A stretch of DNA of 64,000 nucleotides from Taxillus chinensis (GCA_023512835.1 CM042089.1:53191427-53255426), one strand, 5' to 3'; shown: positions 10,476 through 22,450, counted from the stretch's first letter. Numbers and translations: made by a program. Notes: generated by a model from the letters alone, not told the origin.

Positions 10476-10864
10476 TGGATATGCCCAAACCCTTTGTAAT
10501 CTGATCCAGTAGCGTGCAAAAAGATAACTTACAGAATACACATCACAACCATTTTCATTTATCAACAACAGAATACAATTCAGCCTTTACACAAGATTTT
10601 CATTAAGGTACATAAGGCTTACTATACTTGAAGATCATTGTTGCTTTCTCTCTAAGCTCCATTGTCTCGCTTCATCGTATAAGTGGTGTGTTGGCTCCAA
10701 GATTTGTCCACACTTAAGAATGACTTGATGAAGTAATGGACAAAGGCTCCAGCCTATCTCCATCCAGTTGTTGTGGCACTTGCTTCTTGCCCCGAAATGT
10801 CGCCTTGACTTCTCGGTTAGTCTCAAAGGAGTGATGCCCAACTTTTCATATAATCCGGCTTTCT

Positions 10865-13800
10865 TCACGACTTGATCAACCTAAGACACAGTGGATCCCA
10901 TTGATTCTTTCTTACATACTGCTCTACAATCTGATGAGAATCACTCAGAATCATCTGTTTGGACTGAATCATGAAGACAGCCATCATGAAATGTGGTGAC
11001 ATGATCCGGTACGGAATGAGGATAGTTGAGAGAGTACTCCATGGCTTGCTATCCTCAGCAGTTCCTTCGATAAAGGACTGAATAATATCTATACTGGGAA
11101 GATAGCCCTCATTCCAGCATGGCAGAACTTCAAACAAGTGGCCGTCCTTGTACAGAGATGGAAACAGCCTCATCTCCATTTTAGCAACCCTAGAGAAGTT
11201 GTCAATGTCGTCTGTTGTAAAGAGGCCTTTCTCCGAACAAAGGGTCCGAATGTCGTCAGGGGAGAAAGGGTATAGGTCAGAGAGACATCTTCTCTCGGCA
11301 GAAGACACAGCATAGGACTTCATTGCCTTACGCACGCTTCCATCCGCATCAGAAGGGTCACACACCGCGTATAATGGGAGGAAGGTGTCAGCTGCGGATG
11401 GAGAGGATGGAGGAAGAGCTGTAGTCGAGGAGCTTGGCTAAGAGAAGCGGCTACGTTTGGGGATTTGAACTCCCAGAAGCAATGAAGAGGCAGGCCGTTT
11501 CTCAGCATGAGTGGATGGTTGTGGTGCAGGAGGAGCAGAAGGATCAGATGACACTCTCTCCCCCGGTTTGGCAGATCGCCGGGGAGCAACGGGAGGGCGA
11601 GCCATCATGTGCGCCAGGTCCGTGAAGGAGGTTGACAAGGAGTGGACGGACGAGGCGACTAGGTCCATCTTTTGTTCTATGGAGGTCGAGGAGTCGGTGA
11701 GGGCGTAGAGGAGTTGGGCGCCAAGAGCATCAACCTTGGCAGCGATGGCGGATATTTGGGCGCTTTGAGCTTGGGCGTGGCGGTCCAGCTGGGCGGAGAG
11801 CACAGCGTCGGAGTGGACCGTGCCAAAAGAAGCACGCCCAAGGACCAACTCAGGGAGCTTTGGAGGACTCCCCCACATGAACAGGGAGCAGGAGTGCGGC
11901 TGCGGAGGAGTCCGCAGGAGTATCGGCGAGAACAACGAAGGGGCATTCGGAGCATCATAGGCATCCGGAGCAGCGGACCCACTTTGACCAGATAGGTCAA
12001 CAACGGGAATGGCGTTTGCAGGAGAAGAAGGTCCAGCCTTAGCAGGGGAAGGACTCCGTGTGGTATGGACCGGGCTGGAGGGGTTAGGGAATGGCACATC
12101 TGGAATGGAGGCCGGCATAAGAAAGCCTTGGTCCAAGTTCCGGATGATCATGGTCTCCGGGGGATTGGGTATGGCGCGTGTAAAACACCCGAGAGATCGG
12201 TGTCGGGAATGGAGGCAGTGTGGGCAAGGCTGAAACGGAGCGATAGGTCCGTTAAGGTGTCGGCGGAGAGATGGTCAAGGTAATCTCGGGGTTGAGGTAG
12301 GGGGAGGCAAAGGAGCTTCCGAAATAGATTCCGGGACATCAGCAATGACGGAAGCAACGGCGGTATCTACCGCGGCAGCAACAGCGGAAGTGGAGGGAGT
12401 GGGGACATCCGCAGCAGAAGGGGCTGAAGAAATAGCTCTAGGGGCACTGCGCTGAGATGGCCCCGTAACCTCGGAGGGTTCGGCACGGACGCTATCTTTG
12501 GGAGGCTCGAGAAATGGAGGGTGCGAAGAACGGACCCGAATCCAGGAGGATCGGTGAGCAGGCGACGTCGGGGGCATGGGTATCGGAGGGGTCACCAAGA
12601 AGCGCCTTGTTGTTCCGTGGCGGGGAGAAGGCGGAGAGGCCGCGCAGAGGGACGACGGGCTGTCATGTTCCTATAAGGCGTAAGATAGCGAAGGTAAAAA
12701 GCCGGAGGAAATGAAACGACATCGAGCGAGCGAAAATGGTCCGGATGAAGATGCCAGGAAGACAATGCTAAGGATGCGCCCGAACGAAAGGTTCTTGGGT
12801 CCAATCTGCGGCGATCGAAGCGAAACGTCCCCCCGGTCCATCGAAAGACCTTCAAAAACACCGTACATGGCCAGAAGAAGATCGTACGGAACGAGTCCGG
12901 AGCGGAAGTGCGAGCCGATAAACAACGACTCAGGATGATCGCTATACAACGATAGCGGCCGTGGAAGGACTTCACCTTGTATTCCTTACCTTTATAGGTG
13001 CAACCCATAAAAGCCGCCATGGGATCGGCATCGGGACGCTGTGGTTCACCGAGGGGTAGGCTAAGAGCGGCGCGGAGAACGTCGGGGGTAATGAGGATGG
13101 ATGCACCGCGAACATAGGAGATGATGGAGTCGGTGGTACGGCGGATCCGTTGGTAATACTCGAGAATGTCGTCTACAAGAAGATCGACAGGATTGGAGAT
13201 TATGTCGAGTATGTGAGAGGCTTCTAGAAGAGGGCGAATATGGGAAAACCAGTCCGGAGGGTTGGAGACAGCGCTCCAATCGACCAGATGGCCGGGATTG
13301 ACGCCTGGAAAGAGAGGTTCTAGGTGCCATTGTAGATTGATGGTCCCTTGGACCCTAGAGGGGGGGTGAATAGGCTCTTATCGAAACTCTTTTTATTCTC
13401 TTATGACACAACACTTATCTAGTTAAGTGATAGAATCACTACGAAAGACAACCAGATAGTGGAAGTATTTTGTTTTATTATCAAGAGATAAGTACAACAA
13501 AATAGAAGCAAGATTCTCTTACACTCTGTTTACAAAAGGATTCACACACTAGCCTAGATTATATCTTTGAGCTCTTGTGCATACACGAGGTTGATTCAGG
13601 CTCGTTCGCACTTCTTTACATATACAAGTATAAACATTTATACAAAAACATTCCTAAAAAATAACCTTGAAACTTGTAGTTCCGGAATGCGTTCAGACTA
13701 ACTATTCCTCGGTAGTCTCTCTGCCTTGACTCTGCAGTTTGTGGAGCTCAAGATCTTGGGTTTGAAGAGTATAAGTGGCTTTGTGAGTTCCCAAATATAA

Positions 13801-14852
13801 TTAAAGTTGTGTCCACATATCCGGGTGATCCACGTGTAAGATTCTTCAGGTTCTCAACGAGTTTGTCTTACATTGGGACGCCACGAGCTGATAACTTTAA
13901 ATGCGGTAAGTTGAAGTAGCATCTTCTTGGTCCGGTGTAATTTTCCTTACTCCGTTGCTAATGAAGCTCGGAACCTTACTCCGTGTCGGTGGTTGCTTAC
14001 ACCGTATCTATTTGGTACTGAAATCCTTAGTACGTGTCAGGGCTTCCTTACTCCGCATGTAAGTTCCTTACTCCGTGTGTTAGTTCCTTACTCCGTATGT
14101 AAGTTCCTTACTCCGTACGAGTTTAAAGGATCCGATGGCTTACTCCGTACTAGCGCATCCTTACTCCGCATGAGTGAGTGGTCCGGATTCCTTACTCCAC
14201 ATCTAGTTTCCTTACTCCGTGAGAATAATGACTCGAGTCCTTATTCCGCATTAATACTTCCTTACTCCGTATGTATGAAAGACTCGGATGCCTTACTCCG
14301 TGTCTTCTCTTTAACTTCGTGCGACCTTGTAGACCAAGACTTTTACTCCGCATCAGTTTGACTTAGTCCGTTTGAGGCATTAAGAGCAGATTCCATAATC
14401 CGTAGCTTTTAAGTTCTTAGTCCGCACGAATTTTCCTTATTCCGTATGTATTGGTGACTTGGTTATTTACCAAGTGTTTGACAACACTCACTCTTGTCCA
14501 GATCAGGATTATGTATCCTGTCCTTAGCTTTGCTCTCACGAGTGTATCTCCGGATTAATAACATATCTTCTGCAACGATCAAAGAAACACAAAAGATCTC
14601 AGATCAAATTACCTAGGGCTTTATCAGCATTATCCAAATTCTGGGCTTGATCCAACATAGATGAAAGTTGAAGGGCGAGAGGGAAGGCGAGGTCTTAGGG
14701 ATTGAAGGAGCAACGAGAGTTTTAGGGATTTGAAAAGGGTAACACTCGTGCTTCGCAGGAATGACCAGAATATATAAGACCGAGTCTGTAAATGTCAGTG
14801 GGTCTAGGGATGTGGTGAGTGAAAACAAGAAACCGCTTGACGGTGATGTCAT
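10865..14852 (-). pseudogene. Extra post-pol ORF of Sirevirus-like element, split by solo LTR
   Basis: An additional frame downstream of pol. Ignoring the solo LTR (13338-14657) it spans about 2.6 kb, roughly 880 codons. Segments in minus order: an N-terminal part (14852-14663); a helix-rich domain continuing in the same frame across the solo LTR to about 12950, with motifs PGHLVDWSAV and VLRAALSLPLGEP; a shifted part (12949-12671) with SFGRILSIVFLA; a Pro/Ser/Ala-rich linker (12598-12275); a segment (12151-11438) with a predicted helix around AQISAIAAKVDALGAQLL and a basic bipartite cluster KRPA...PKRSR; then, after an in-frame TAG (11438-11440), a C-terminal domain of about 190 residues to 10865. 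The position fits the envelope-like ORF of Sireviruses, but I see no transmembrane segment. I do not recognise the family with certainty; the N-terminal domain recalls plant 'putative transposon protein' domains. Confidence 0.6.
13338..14657 (-). repeat. Solo LTR of the Sirevirus-like family, TSD TAGAT
   Basis: A 1320-bp LTR from tgatggtcccttgg to gcttgatccaaca, flanked by TAGAT at 13333-13337 and 14658-14662. No internal region accompanies it. It interrupts the extra ORF of a related element, whose frame matches across the site once the LTR and one TSD copy are discounted. Most of 13930-14420 is an array of the ttccttactccg motif. A TATA-like box on the minus strand lies near 13636. Confidence 0.92.
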
Positions 14853-16350
14853 TAGTCTTGATATCGATGCGCCTCCGAATTAAAAGATGACGTGGAGACG
14901 GCATGACCAAGTAAGGGTAACAGTTGTTTGCCTTCCGGGGAAGTGTGAGCATCCCGAGACATGCATTTAATGAATCATCATGATTCCTCCTCAAAAGCAC
15001 GCGATATATAATAAGACATGGATTATCGCAATTTGACAGTGTCAGGAGTCCAGAGGAATGAATCGACAATCATCCGGAATTAACAATAGTCGTGTGACGA
15101 GTATCCGGATGAAAAGTAGACCGTGTTCGTAGTAACAGAGTGCGGTTAAAGCGAAGTAGATTCCTTGGTGTCAATAAGTCGAAGAGAAGAGAAGTACCAC
15201 AACACTTCAAATCCAAGACTATGGACTGGATTTATCGATAAGGGTGCAAAGAAAATCTGAACCTGTAGCTTCAAGAAAATAAGCTAAAAGTACAAAAGCT
15301 TAACAAGCAAAGGATTAGTACGGATAGGAGAAAATAGGCGAGAAAGAATGAAATAGACATATACATACTAGAGAATGATCAATGTGACTGAATCAGGGGC
15401 ATATGTCGGATAATAAATACACAAGTTCATATAGGTCAACATAACCGAAACCGTCCTGTTGAACGACGTAGCTAAGATTAATTAAAAATCATATGATTTG
15501 ACCAAACGAGGATTCATGAGTGAAAAATGAGGAAGTGGACACATGTCAAAAGCAAGCGATTGATTATCCGATTAAAATGCATGGTTGAAGAAAAAAAATA
15601 CATCCAAGCATGCCGCAATTCTGTTTCAACAACGCATGTGCGATCGATTCGGAAGTAAAGGGTCGAGGAGGGAGTATCCGAGACATATTAGGGGCATATT
15701 GCGAGGTAATAGATGAAGCTTAGGCTCCCCCGTAGATCATTTGATCCTCTCAATGAAAGGCTCCCCCTCGAATAGACAGCCAGAAAAGAGGTCATGAGAC
15801 ATATACGGGGGGTATTACTTGAATAATTTATAAAGCATTTTCTCCCACTTAGATAGTGCAATCCTCTCGGTAGACCTTTCCAGCTTAAAGAAATTTAGCA
15901 TGGTCTATCCTTTTAGGAAACTATACTTCAGAAGCTGATCAGACTGCGATTGTTTATTCATCCACCAGGCATTCCGAGCTAACCCATTTCATTTCTCCAA
16001 CAATACATGTTAATAGAGTAATCTAAATGAACAAGCATTTGTCACGTGGTGATCAGTGGAAATTAAGATCATGAAACCAGAATGAGGTTAATCATATAAA
16101 CTTTAATCATGTTTGCTTAAATGACTTCAGTCGGGAAACGCAAGCATCCTCCCATATATGAAGTTGCTATCAATATTAGAAGCATGAAGCATATTAGACA
16201 GTAAGTATGATCATCATAAAGATCAGTATGTATCTACTACTATCAACAAAAGCACAATGCATGTTCTGAAAACAACTACTGATGGATAACAGGTGAGAAG
16301 CTATGCAGAAAAGTCAAGCATACCTAATTTGAGAAGAAGTTCAGAAAATC
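14853..16350 (-). other. Non-coding segment between pol and extra ORF, PPT-like motifs
   Basis: No coherent protein is seen. On the minus strand, purine-rich gggggagcc-type motifs occur near 15727 and 15762, with a weaker one near 15841. Multiple PPT-like motifs after pol are described for Sireviruses. The rest is AT-rich sequence without features I can name. Confidence 0.5.
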
Positions 16351-16973
16351 TTACATCAGGTAGGGGCTTTGTAAGTATATCCGCGATTGATCTTCGATAG
16401 CAACATGTTCCAGGGATATGTGCTTTTTAAAAACATGATCGCGAATGAATGATGCCAGGACCTCAATATGTTTTGTCTTTGGATGCATGACGGGATTATT
16501 GCTGATAGCAATAGCACCGGTATTGTCACAAGGGAGTGGAACAGATGTCATGTTGAAGCCGTAGTCGATAAGTTGACTTTGCATCCAGAGAAGTCGTGTG
16601 CAAGAACTCCCAACAGCTATATATTCCGTCGTGATAGATGTTGATACGGAATTCGCATCTTACTGAACCAAGAGATCAATCTGTTTCCAAGGAATTGGCA
16701 TGTACCACTAGTGCTTTTCCTATCTATGCGACACCCGGCAAAATCGGCATCAGAATATCCGGATAAGGCAAAGTTGGACTCTTGTGGGTACCAGAGTCCC
16801 AAATTAATTGTCTCTTTGAGATACCTTAATATCCGTTTTACATGATGCATATGTGACTCTTTGGGATTCGCCTGATATCTTGTGAGATACAAGTTGTAAA
16901 CATTATGTCTGGGCGACTTGTTCAGAAGATACAACAAGGATCTAATCATCCCTCTGTACTTAGTCACATTCAC
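16351..16973 (-). pseudogene. pol: RNase H segment of Copia pol
   Basis: C-terminal RNase H of the Copia polyprotein, removing RNA from the RNA-DNA hybrid. YRGMIRSLLYLL (about 16950), LGLWYPQESNF and GYSDADFAGCRIDRKSTSG (about 16730) contain the first catalytic aspartates. After a frameshift near 16640 the frame continues with PLPCDNTGAIAISNNP and KHIEVLASFIRDH, ending at about 16351. Similarity to Sirevirus wording is strong. At least one frameshift separates the halves. Confidence 0.88.
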
Positions 16974-16983
16974 CGATTTGCCA

Positions 16984-17910
16984 TCAACATCCTGGGTCTA
17001 ACTTGGCATTGACCGGCATTGGAGTTTTGACGGGAGACGAACCTTCCATACCAAACTTCTTGATTAAGTCACGAGTATACTTAGCTTGATTTATGAAGGT
17101 CCCTTCCTTCGATTGTTTGACTTCGATCCCAAGGAAGTAGGACGGTTCTCCCATCATACTCATCTCAAACTTGCCAGTCATCAACTTGGCGAATTCATCA
17201 CAAAGTTTCAGATTAGTTGATCCGAAAATGATATCATCCACGTATATCCGTACGATTAAAGTATGTCCTTTCTCTTTCCATAAGAATAGCGTGGTGTCAA
17301 TCTTTCCTTTTTGAAAGTTGTGAGCAAGTAAGAATTTTGAAAGTGTGTCGTACCAGGCTCTTAGAGCTTGCTTCAATCCATACAAAGCTTTCCTTAGTTT
17401 GTAAACCAGATGTCCACCTTGGGTTCAATGAAACCTGGAGGTTGTTCAACGTACACCTCCTCCTGAAGATCTCCATTCAGGAATGCACTCTTGACATCCA
17501 TTTGATAAACTATGAAGTTTTCATATGAAGCATATGCCGAAACATTCGGATTGCCTCAAGTCTTGCCACCGGAGCAAAGGTCTCATCATAGTCTATTCCT
17601 TCTTCTTGACGATATCCTTTGGCTACCAGTCCGCTTTGTTCCGGATTACAATTCCATCCGTATCAAGCTTGTTCCGGAATACCCATTTAACTCCTATGAC
17701 TTGCTAAGACTTAGGCCTTGGTACTAAAGTCCATACATTATTTCTCTTAAATTGATTCAACTCTTCTTGCATGGCTTCTATCCAATTCGAATCCCGAAGA
17801 GCTTCATCCACCACCTTTGGTTCTATTTGAGATAGAAAACATGAGTAAAAACACATGTTGGAGGTGGCGGCTCTTGTTCTTACACCAGCGGTAGGATCAC
17901 CAATCACTTG
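16984..17910 (-). pseudogene. pol: Reverse transcriptase of Copia pol
   Basis: RVT_2-type reverse transcriptase. The N-terminal block (SNWIEAMQEELNQF, about 17800) is separated by stops and frameshifts from the well-preserved C-terminal half (17385-16984), which has YGLKQALRAWYDTL, the catalytic IYVDDIIFGSTN (near 17240) and SYFLGIEVKQ. The YVDD box is intact but the middle of the domain, about 17400-17700, is badly broken. Confidence 0.9.
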
Positions 17911-18097
17911 ATCCGAGGGATGGTTTCGGGTCCATCCTGTAATTCGTGCATGTGATGGTTGATCTTGAATAATTTGAAGCTCTGCCAGGTTAGGTGGTTC
18001 GGGTGTATCTCTTGGTTGAGCTTCTTCCGGACCAGATGTTTCCGTATTAGAAGGTACGGTAGAACTAGGTGGTTCTTCAACACTGTTTCTTTCGGTG

Positions 18098-19270
18098 TTA
18101 ACCAGGTCCGGACGGACTTGAAGGTGCTCCGGAATTTTGGGTATCCATAGGAGTATTTCCGGAGCTTAACGGTAGTCCTGAGTCCGAATCATCCGTAGCA
18201 TCATCCATATAATTTCTTTGTGCTTCGCCGATGCCACGTGATTGGTCAGAATATGTATTAGGAACATTCATAAACTTCGAGTAATCGATGTTGCTGTCCG
18301 AGACCTGCACATTAGAACTTGAAGAAACAACTTTTGTCCAATCATGATTAGCTTCATTAAAAGTCACATGGATAGATTCTTCAACTTTAAAAGGTTTTCT
18401 ATTGAAGACCCGATAAGCCTTGCTATGTAATGAGTACCCGACAAAAATCCCATCATCAGATTTTGGTTCAAATTTATTCCGGGTTTCTTTGCCATTTATG
18501 AATATATAGCAAGTACACCCAAAAGCTCTGAAATGTGAAATTAAAGGCTTTCGTCCTATCCACATCTCATAGGGTGTTTTCATGGTAGATTTATTTATTA
18601 GAGTTCTATTCCGAACATAGCGAGCGATGGACACAGCTTGACCCATGGGCGAGAGGAAGCGTTACCCCTACTAACATAGATCCGCCAGCCTTGACTAAAG
18701 TATGATTCTTGCGTTCAGCTACCCCATTTTGTTGTGGAGTTCCAGGGCGCAGAGAAGTCATGCCTGAATGCCCTGTTCGAACAATATGATCTCATATCTG
18801 AAAAATCAAATTCAGTACCATGATCACTCCTGATGCACTTTATGCTCGGTCCTTGTGAGTTGCTTATCCAGTTGAAAAGACCTACAAGATGCTCAAAAGT
18901 TTGATCCTTTGATTTCAGGAACATCACCCATGTGTATCTGGTGAAATCATCAATAACCACAAGGGTATATCTCGCACCGGCCAGCGAAGGAACAGAAATA
19001 GGACCACGAGAGGTCCATATGAAGAAGTTGCAGAGGAGCAGTTATTGAATTAACTGATTTGCTCTTAAAGCTATGTTTGGTCTGTTTGCCGAGTTGGCAT
19101 TCTCGACAGAGAGTGTCTCTGGAGTATTTGAGTTTAGGTAGACCAGTGACAAGATCAAGTGATGCTAACTTAGACAGTGTCTTAAAGTTTAAATGTGCGC
19201 ATCGCTTGTAACATAACCAACTATCTCCATCTGGAGCTTTAGTGAGGAAGCATATAGGGTCGAAGAATTA
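18098..19270 (-). pseudogene. pol: Integrase of Copia pol
   Basis: DDE integrase with the pre-integrase zinc region. LSKLASLDLVTGLPKL and CRECQLGKQ lie near 19140-19070, and the core contains LHMDL, VIDDFTRYTWVMFLKSKD (about 18940) and IRSDHGTEF (about 18830). The last catalytic glutamate region is frameshifted near 18715. The C-terminal part (18646-18098) has TPYEMWIGRKP, FGCTCYIFI and GIFVGYSLHSKAYRVFN, then a Ser/Asp-rich linker toward RT. Stops and shifts occur at about 18650 and 18715. Confidence 0.88.
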
Positions 19271-19319
19271 TTTCTTAAGACCACCGAGTATATGTCCCCA
19301 TCTCTTGATCCGGATAACT

Positions 19320-19640
19320 TTACATCTCTGGATAAGTTTTCCCTTCTTTATCAGTGTTGGACATAAAGGAAACAATAAATCCTTTGTCACATAAATTACT
19401 GACACTTAGCAAATTATGCTTCAAACCTTCGACTAGTGCAACTTTAGTGATTGATACACATCCGTTAGTTAAAGTGCCATACCCGACAGTCTTACCTTTG
19501 TTGTTGTCACCATATGAAACGGATGGACCTCGTTTTTCATTAACTTCTACAAGCAGAGTCTGATCACCCGTCATATGTCCCGGAGCATCCACTATCGAGC
19601 ATCCACTTGCTTTGATTGATCTTTAACTTCAAGTGATTCG
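19320..19640 (-). pseudogene. pol: Aspartic protease segment of Copia pol
   Basis: The Copia retropepsin active site, WMLDSGCS, is at about 19610 and is followed at once by a frameshift before the usual HMTG block. The segment then reads in another frame to 19320, with VSYGDNNKGKTVGYGTL and LVEGLKHNLLSVSNLCD, the family's conserved tail leading into the integrase region. The shift within the active-site loop would abolish function. Confidence 0.85.
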
Positions 19641-19929
19641 GCAGTGCATTTTAGAGATGCTCCTGAAAGACAACAGTTTACACTTTTGGTGCCCAAACTT
19701 GTTTTGGGAGGTTAGAAAGAACAGCGATAATGTCAACGATTCTGGATTTGACTTTGCTAGGACATTTAGCTCTCCAAGTTGACTTTAATTTGTTAGGTTC
19801 AGCTGCTTCTTTTATTTAGGTTATCTTAGGAGAGACACTCCTTTGAGGTTTAGCTTTTGTTTTGCTCGAAGAACCCTTTTTATTGAACTGATCTTTATTG
19901 GTACGAATTTGATTACAAAGCCAGTTATC

Positions 19930-21953
19930 AGATAAACTCCAACATTCATAGTGATAATGACCTATTTCCCTACAGATGGAACAGACACTATAATGCGGAG
20001 TACAAACAGGGGATACAGTCTCTTAGATTTTACAAACTTTCTACTTTGTTCCCTGTGGCCTAATCCATTGCGTTTGGGTGACGTGCTCTTGGCCCTAGAT
20101 GCGTCACCTTTAGCCTTTCCTTTCTTTTTGGGTGCTATAGTTTTGGCTCTAACTGCAGCAGCCTTCCCTTCATCATTAGTTATGGGTGCTACTTGCTTCG
20201 GAAAGTGCGATGTGACCTCAACTCCACAATCATAAACTATGGTGCCACCTGAAATGAAACCATCCAACGGTTTAGACGTACTTAACAGGATATAAGTTGG
20301 TTAGTTTTGGAGTGAAATCCGGAGGACACGCAGTAGCTTGAGCATTGGAGGTTGATGATTCTAAACCTAGGCCAGGTTTGACTCGAACATTATCCAGATC
20401 GGTCCTAAATGAAGAGGCTATTTCCCGGATTTAAGCCACTTACGATTTATTTCCTTTTCCTGTTCTAGTTCATTCTCGAGTCTTTTTACAATAACTTTTA
20501 GGCCTGAGAGATTGGTGTTTAGCAGATGATTTTCAGCCCTTAGATCGTGATACCAAGGTTCTTTTCCTCTGAAGTCAGCTATGTCTTTTTCAAGTCTAGC
20601 AATAGTAAATTCAAGACGTTTATTCTGACTTTCCATATCTTTGTACATTTGAGTAATTATTAGTCTCTCATTCTTTTCATGATCACGTTCAGTAACAAGA
20701 GATTCTATTTTACTCATGAGCTCAGAGATAGAAGGCACCTCAGTATTTGCCATGAGGCAGACGTTCGGCTTAGGAGTTCGCTCATCATCCGAGGATTCCT
20801 CTTCTTCTTCCGAGCCACTGATGTACTTTGTCACGAATGCCTTCCTCTTGTTTTTGCTGTTGTCTGAGGTGGTACGTCGAGGAGTAACCTTGTCACTTTT
20901 CTCTGTCGTCTTAGATTTGGATCTGTATTCCTTGGCCCAGTGACCGGGTTTCCCACAATTAAAGCATTCTTGGGAGCTCGACTCCGATCATTCCTTCCTT
21001 CTGAATCCTTTTCTACTTTTCCGAAGGAATCGTTCAAAGGATTTAACAAGAAGAGCTATTTCCTCTTACGTCCGAGTCGAGAATTCTCGACTTATCCGTA
21101 TCATCCTCTTGATGATTCTTGGAGCATTCCGTAGCTTTGAGGGCTACCCCTTTTTCTTTCCGAGCTATTTTCTCATCATGGTCAGTGTATCTGAATCTGA
21201 CCTCATGAGTCCAAAGCTCTCCGTATATTTCTTCAAGGGCGATAAATGACCGTTTTTGTCGGCTTGCATCTGGAGTCGCTTGGAGTAGTAGCGATCCGGC
21301 AAGGATCGAAAGAACTTGTCATTGATTTGAGACCGAGTGTAGTGTTCATTGACGAGTTTTTAGCTCTAGAATGAGCTTGCCGAATCTCCGATAGATACTC
21401 TCAAGAGATTCGCCAGGTTTGTGATTAAAACTCTCAAAGTTCCTGTCTCGAGAGCACATATCACATTTTGCATTTGGGACCGACTCCCTCATAGAGGATT
21501 GTCGGTTTATCCTAGACAGCCTTTGCCGACGTGCATCCCTGGACGTCCGTGAAAGCCTCGGAATCCAAAGACGATGTAACGTAAGCCAGAGCCTTTTCAC
21601 TAGCGCACTGCCAGGCTCTTCCATCGCTGGTAAGTTCGGCATCCATCTTTGGCCTTCTAACTCCATGTTCTCCGATAGTCATCGGAATTGGAATCTCCTG
21701 ATGAAGACAGGGCCACATGAGATGGTCATGGCATACCATGAACATCTTCATGCGAGCTTTCACCTGGGAGAAAAGCTCAGGTGTGAATTTGGGCGATTTT
21801 GTCGAGTAAAACCGAACTCCGTGGTTGAGCGGTGGAGGCAGCAATAGGTTGAGGTGGGTCGATGTTTTAACTGCTGCTTCGATTCGGGATGGGCTCTTGT
21901 GCACCTCCGGAGTTAAGGCGAGTGTTGAATAGCGTACTGCTTTCTTCGGCCAT
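19930..21953 (-). pseudogene. gag: Gag pseudogene of Sirevirus-like element
   Basis: A long Copia gag. The likely start is ATG 21953-21951, 48 bp downstream of the PBS. UBN2-type capsid blocks include DGRAWQCASEKALAYV (about 21600), NHKPGESLESIYRRFGKLI (about 21400) and DKFFRSLPDRY (about 21310). A zinc knuckle near 20960, CFNCGKPGHWAKEY, has its last cysteine replaced by Tyr. A long coiled-coil region follows (20834-20418). A second knuckle, CSICREIGHYHYEC, with all four ligands intact, lies near 19970 after a basic Lys/Ala-rich stretch. Long gags with coiled coils are typical of Sireviruses. Several frameshifts break it. Confidence 0.85.
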
Positions 21954-22000
21954 TGCTAAGAGTGAAAGAGTGGGATCTCTACTTAGAACAAATAGAACTT

Positions 22001-22012
22001 GCTCTGATACCA
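22001..22012 (-). other. Primer-binding site, initiator Met-tRNA
   Basis: On the minus strand TGGTATCAGAGC lies two bases inside the 5' LTR end. This is an exact match to the plant initiator-Met PBS. Confidence 0.95.
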
Positions 22013-22014
22013 CT

Positions 22015-22450
22015 TGATGGTCCCTTGGAGCCTAGAGGGGGTGAATAGGCTCTTATCCAAACTCTTTATATTCTCTTATGACACAAACACTTATCTAGTT
22101 AAGTGATAGAATCACTCTAGGAAGATAACCAGATAGTGGAAGTATTTTGTTTTATTATCAAAAGATAAATACAACAAAATAGAAGCAAGACTCTTTTACA
22201 CTTTGTTTACAAAAGGATTCACACTCTAGCCTATATTATCTCTTTGAACTCTTGTGCATACACAAGATATTCAGGCTTACTCACACTTGTCCGGATCAGG
22301 ATTATGTATCCTATCCTTAGCTTTGCTCTCACGAGTGTATCTCCGGATTAATAACTTATCTTCTGCAATGATCAAAGAAACACAAAAGATCTCAAATCAA
22401 ATTACATAGGGCTTTATCAGCATTATCCAAATTCTGGGCTTTATCCAACA
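22015..22450 (-). repeat. 5' LTR of Sirevirus-like element, internally deleted
   Basis: Both ends match the family (tgatggtcccttgg on the left, ttatccaaca on the right), but the copy is only 436 bp against 1320-1384 bp in intact solo copies. The missing part, about 0.9 kb, contains the whole ttccttactccg array. The junction lies near 22285-22292. Confidence 0.9.

Larger units (their letters stand above)
638..22450 (-). mobile_element. Sirevirus-like Copia retrotransposon, nested and degenerate
   Basis: A minus-strand Copia element. Read on the minus strand the order is: 5' LTR (22450-22015), initiator-Met PBS (22012-22001), gag, protease, integrase, reverse transcriptase and RNase H (to about 16351), a non-coding stretch with PPT-like motifs, an extra ORF (14852-10865), a PPT next to 10462, and the 3' LTR (10461 leftward). 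Other elements interrupt it at 637/638, 721-9825 and 13338-14657. The gag-protease-integrase-RT order defines Copia. A long gag with a coiled coil, a post-pol ORF and PPT-like repeats are Sirevirus traits, so the clade call is inference. The left end of the 3' LTR lies outside the window. All coding parts carry stops and frameshifts. Confidence 0.8.

Noticed and set aside
13338..22450. Complete Copia element using 13338-14657 as its 3' LTR
   Set aside because: That LTR has its own TSD (TAGAT) on both sides, no polypurine tract beside it, and the ORF continues across it. The true 3' LTR is at 10461 leftward, next to a polypurine tract.
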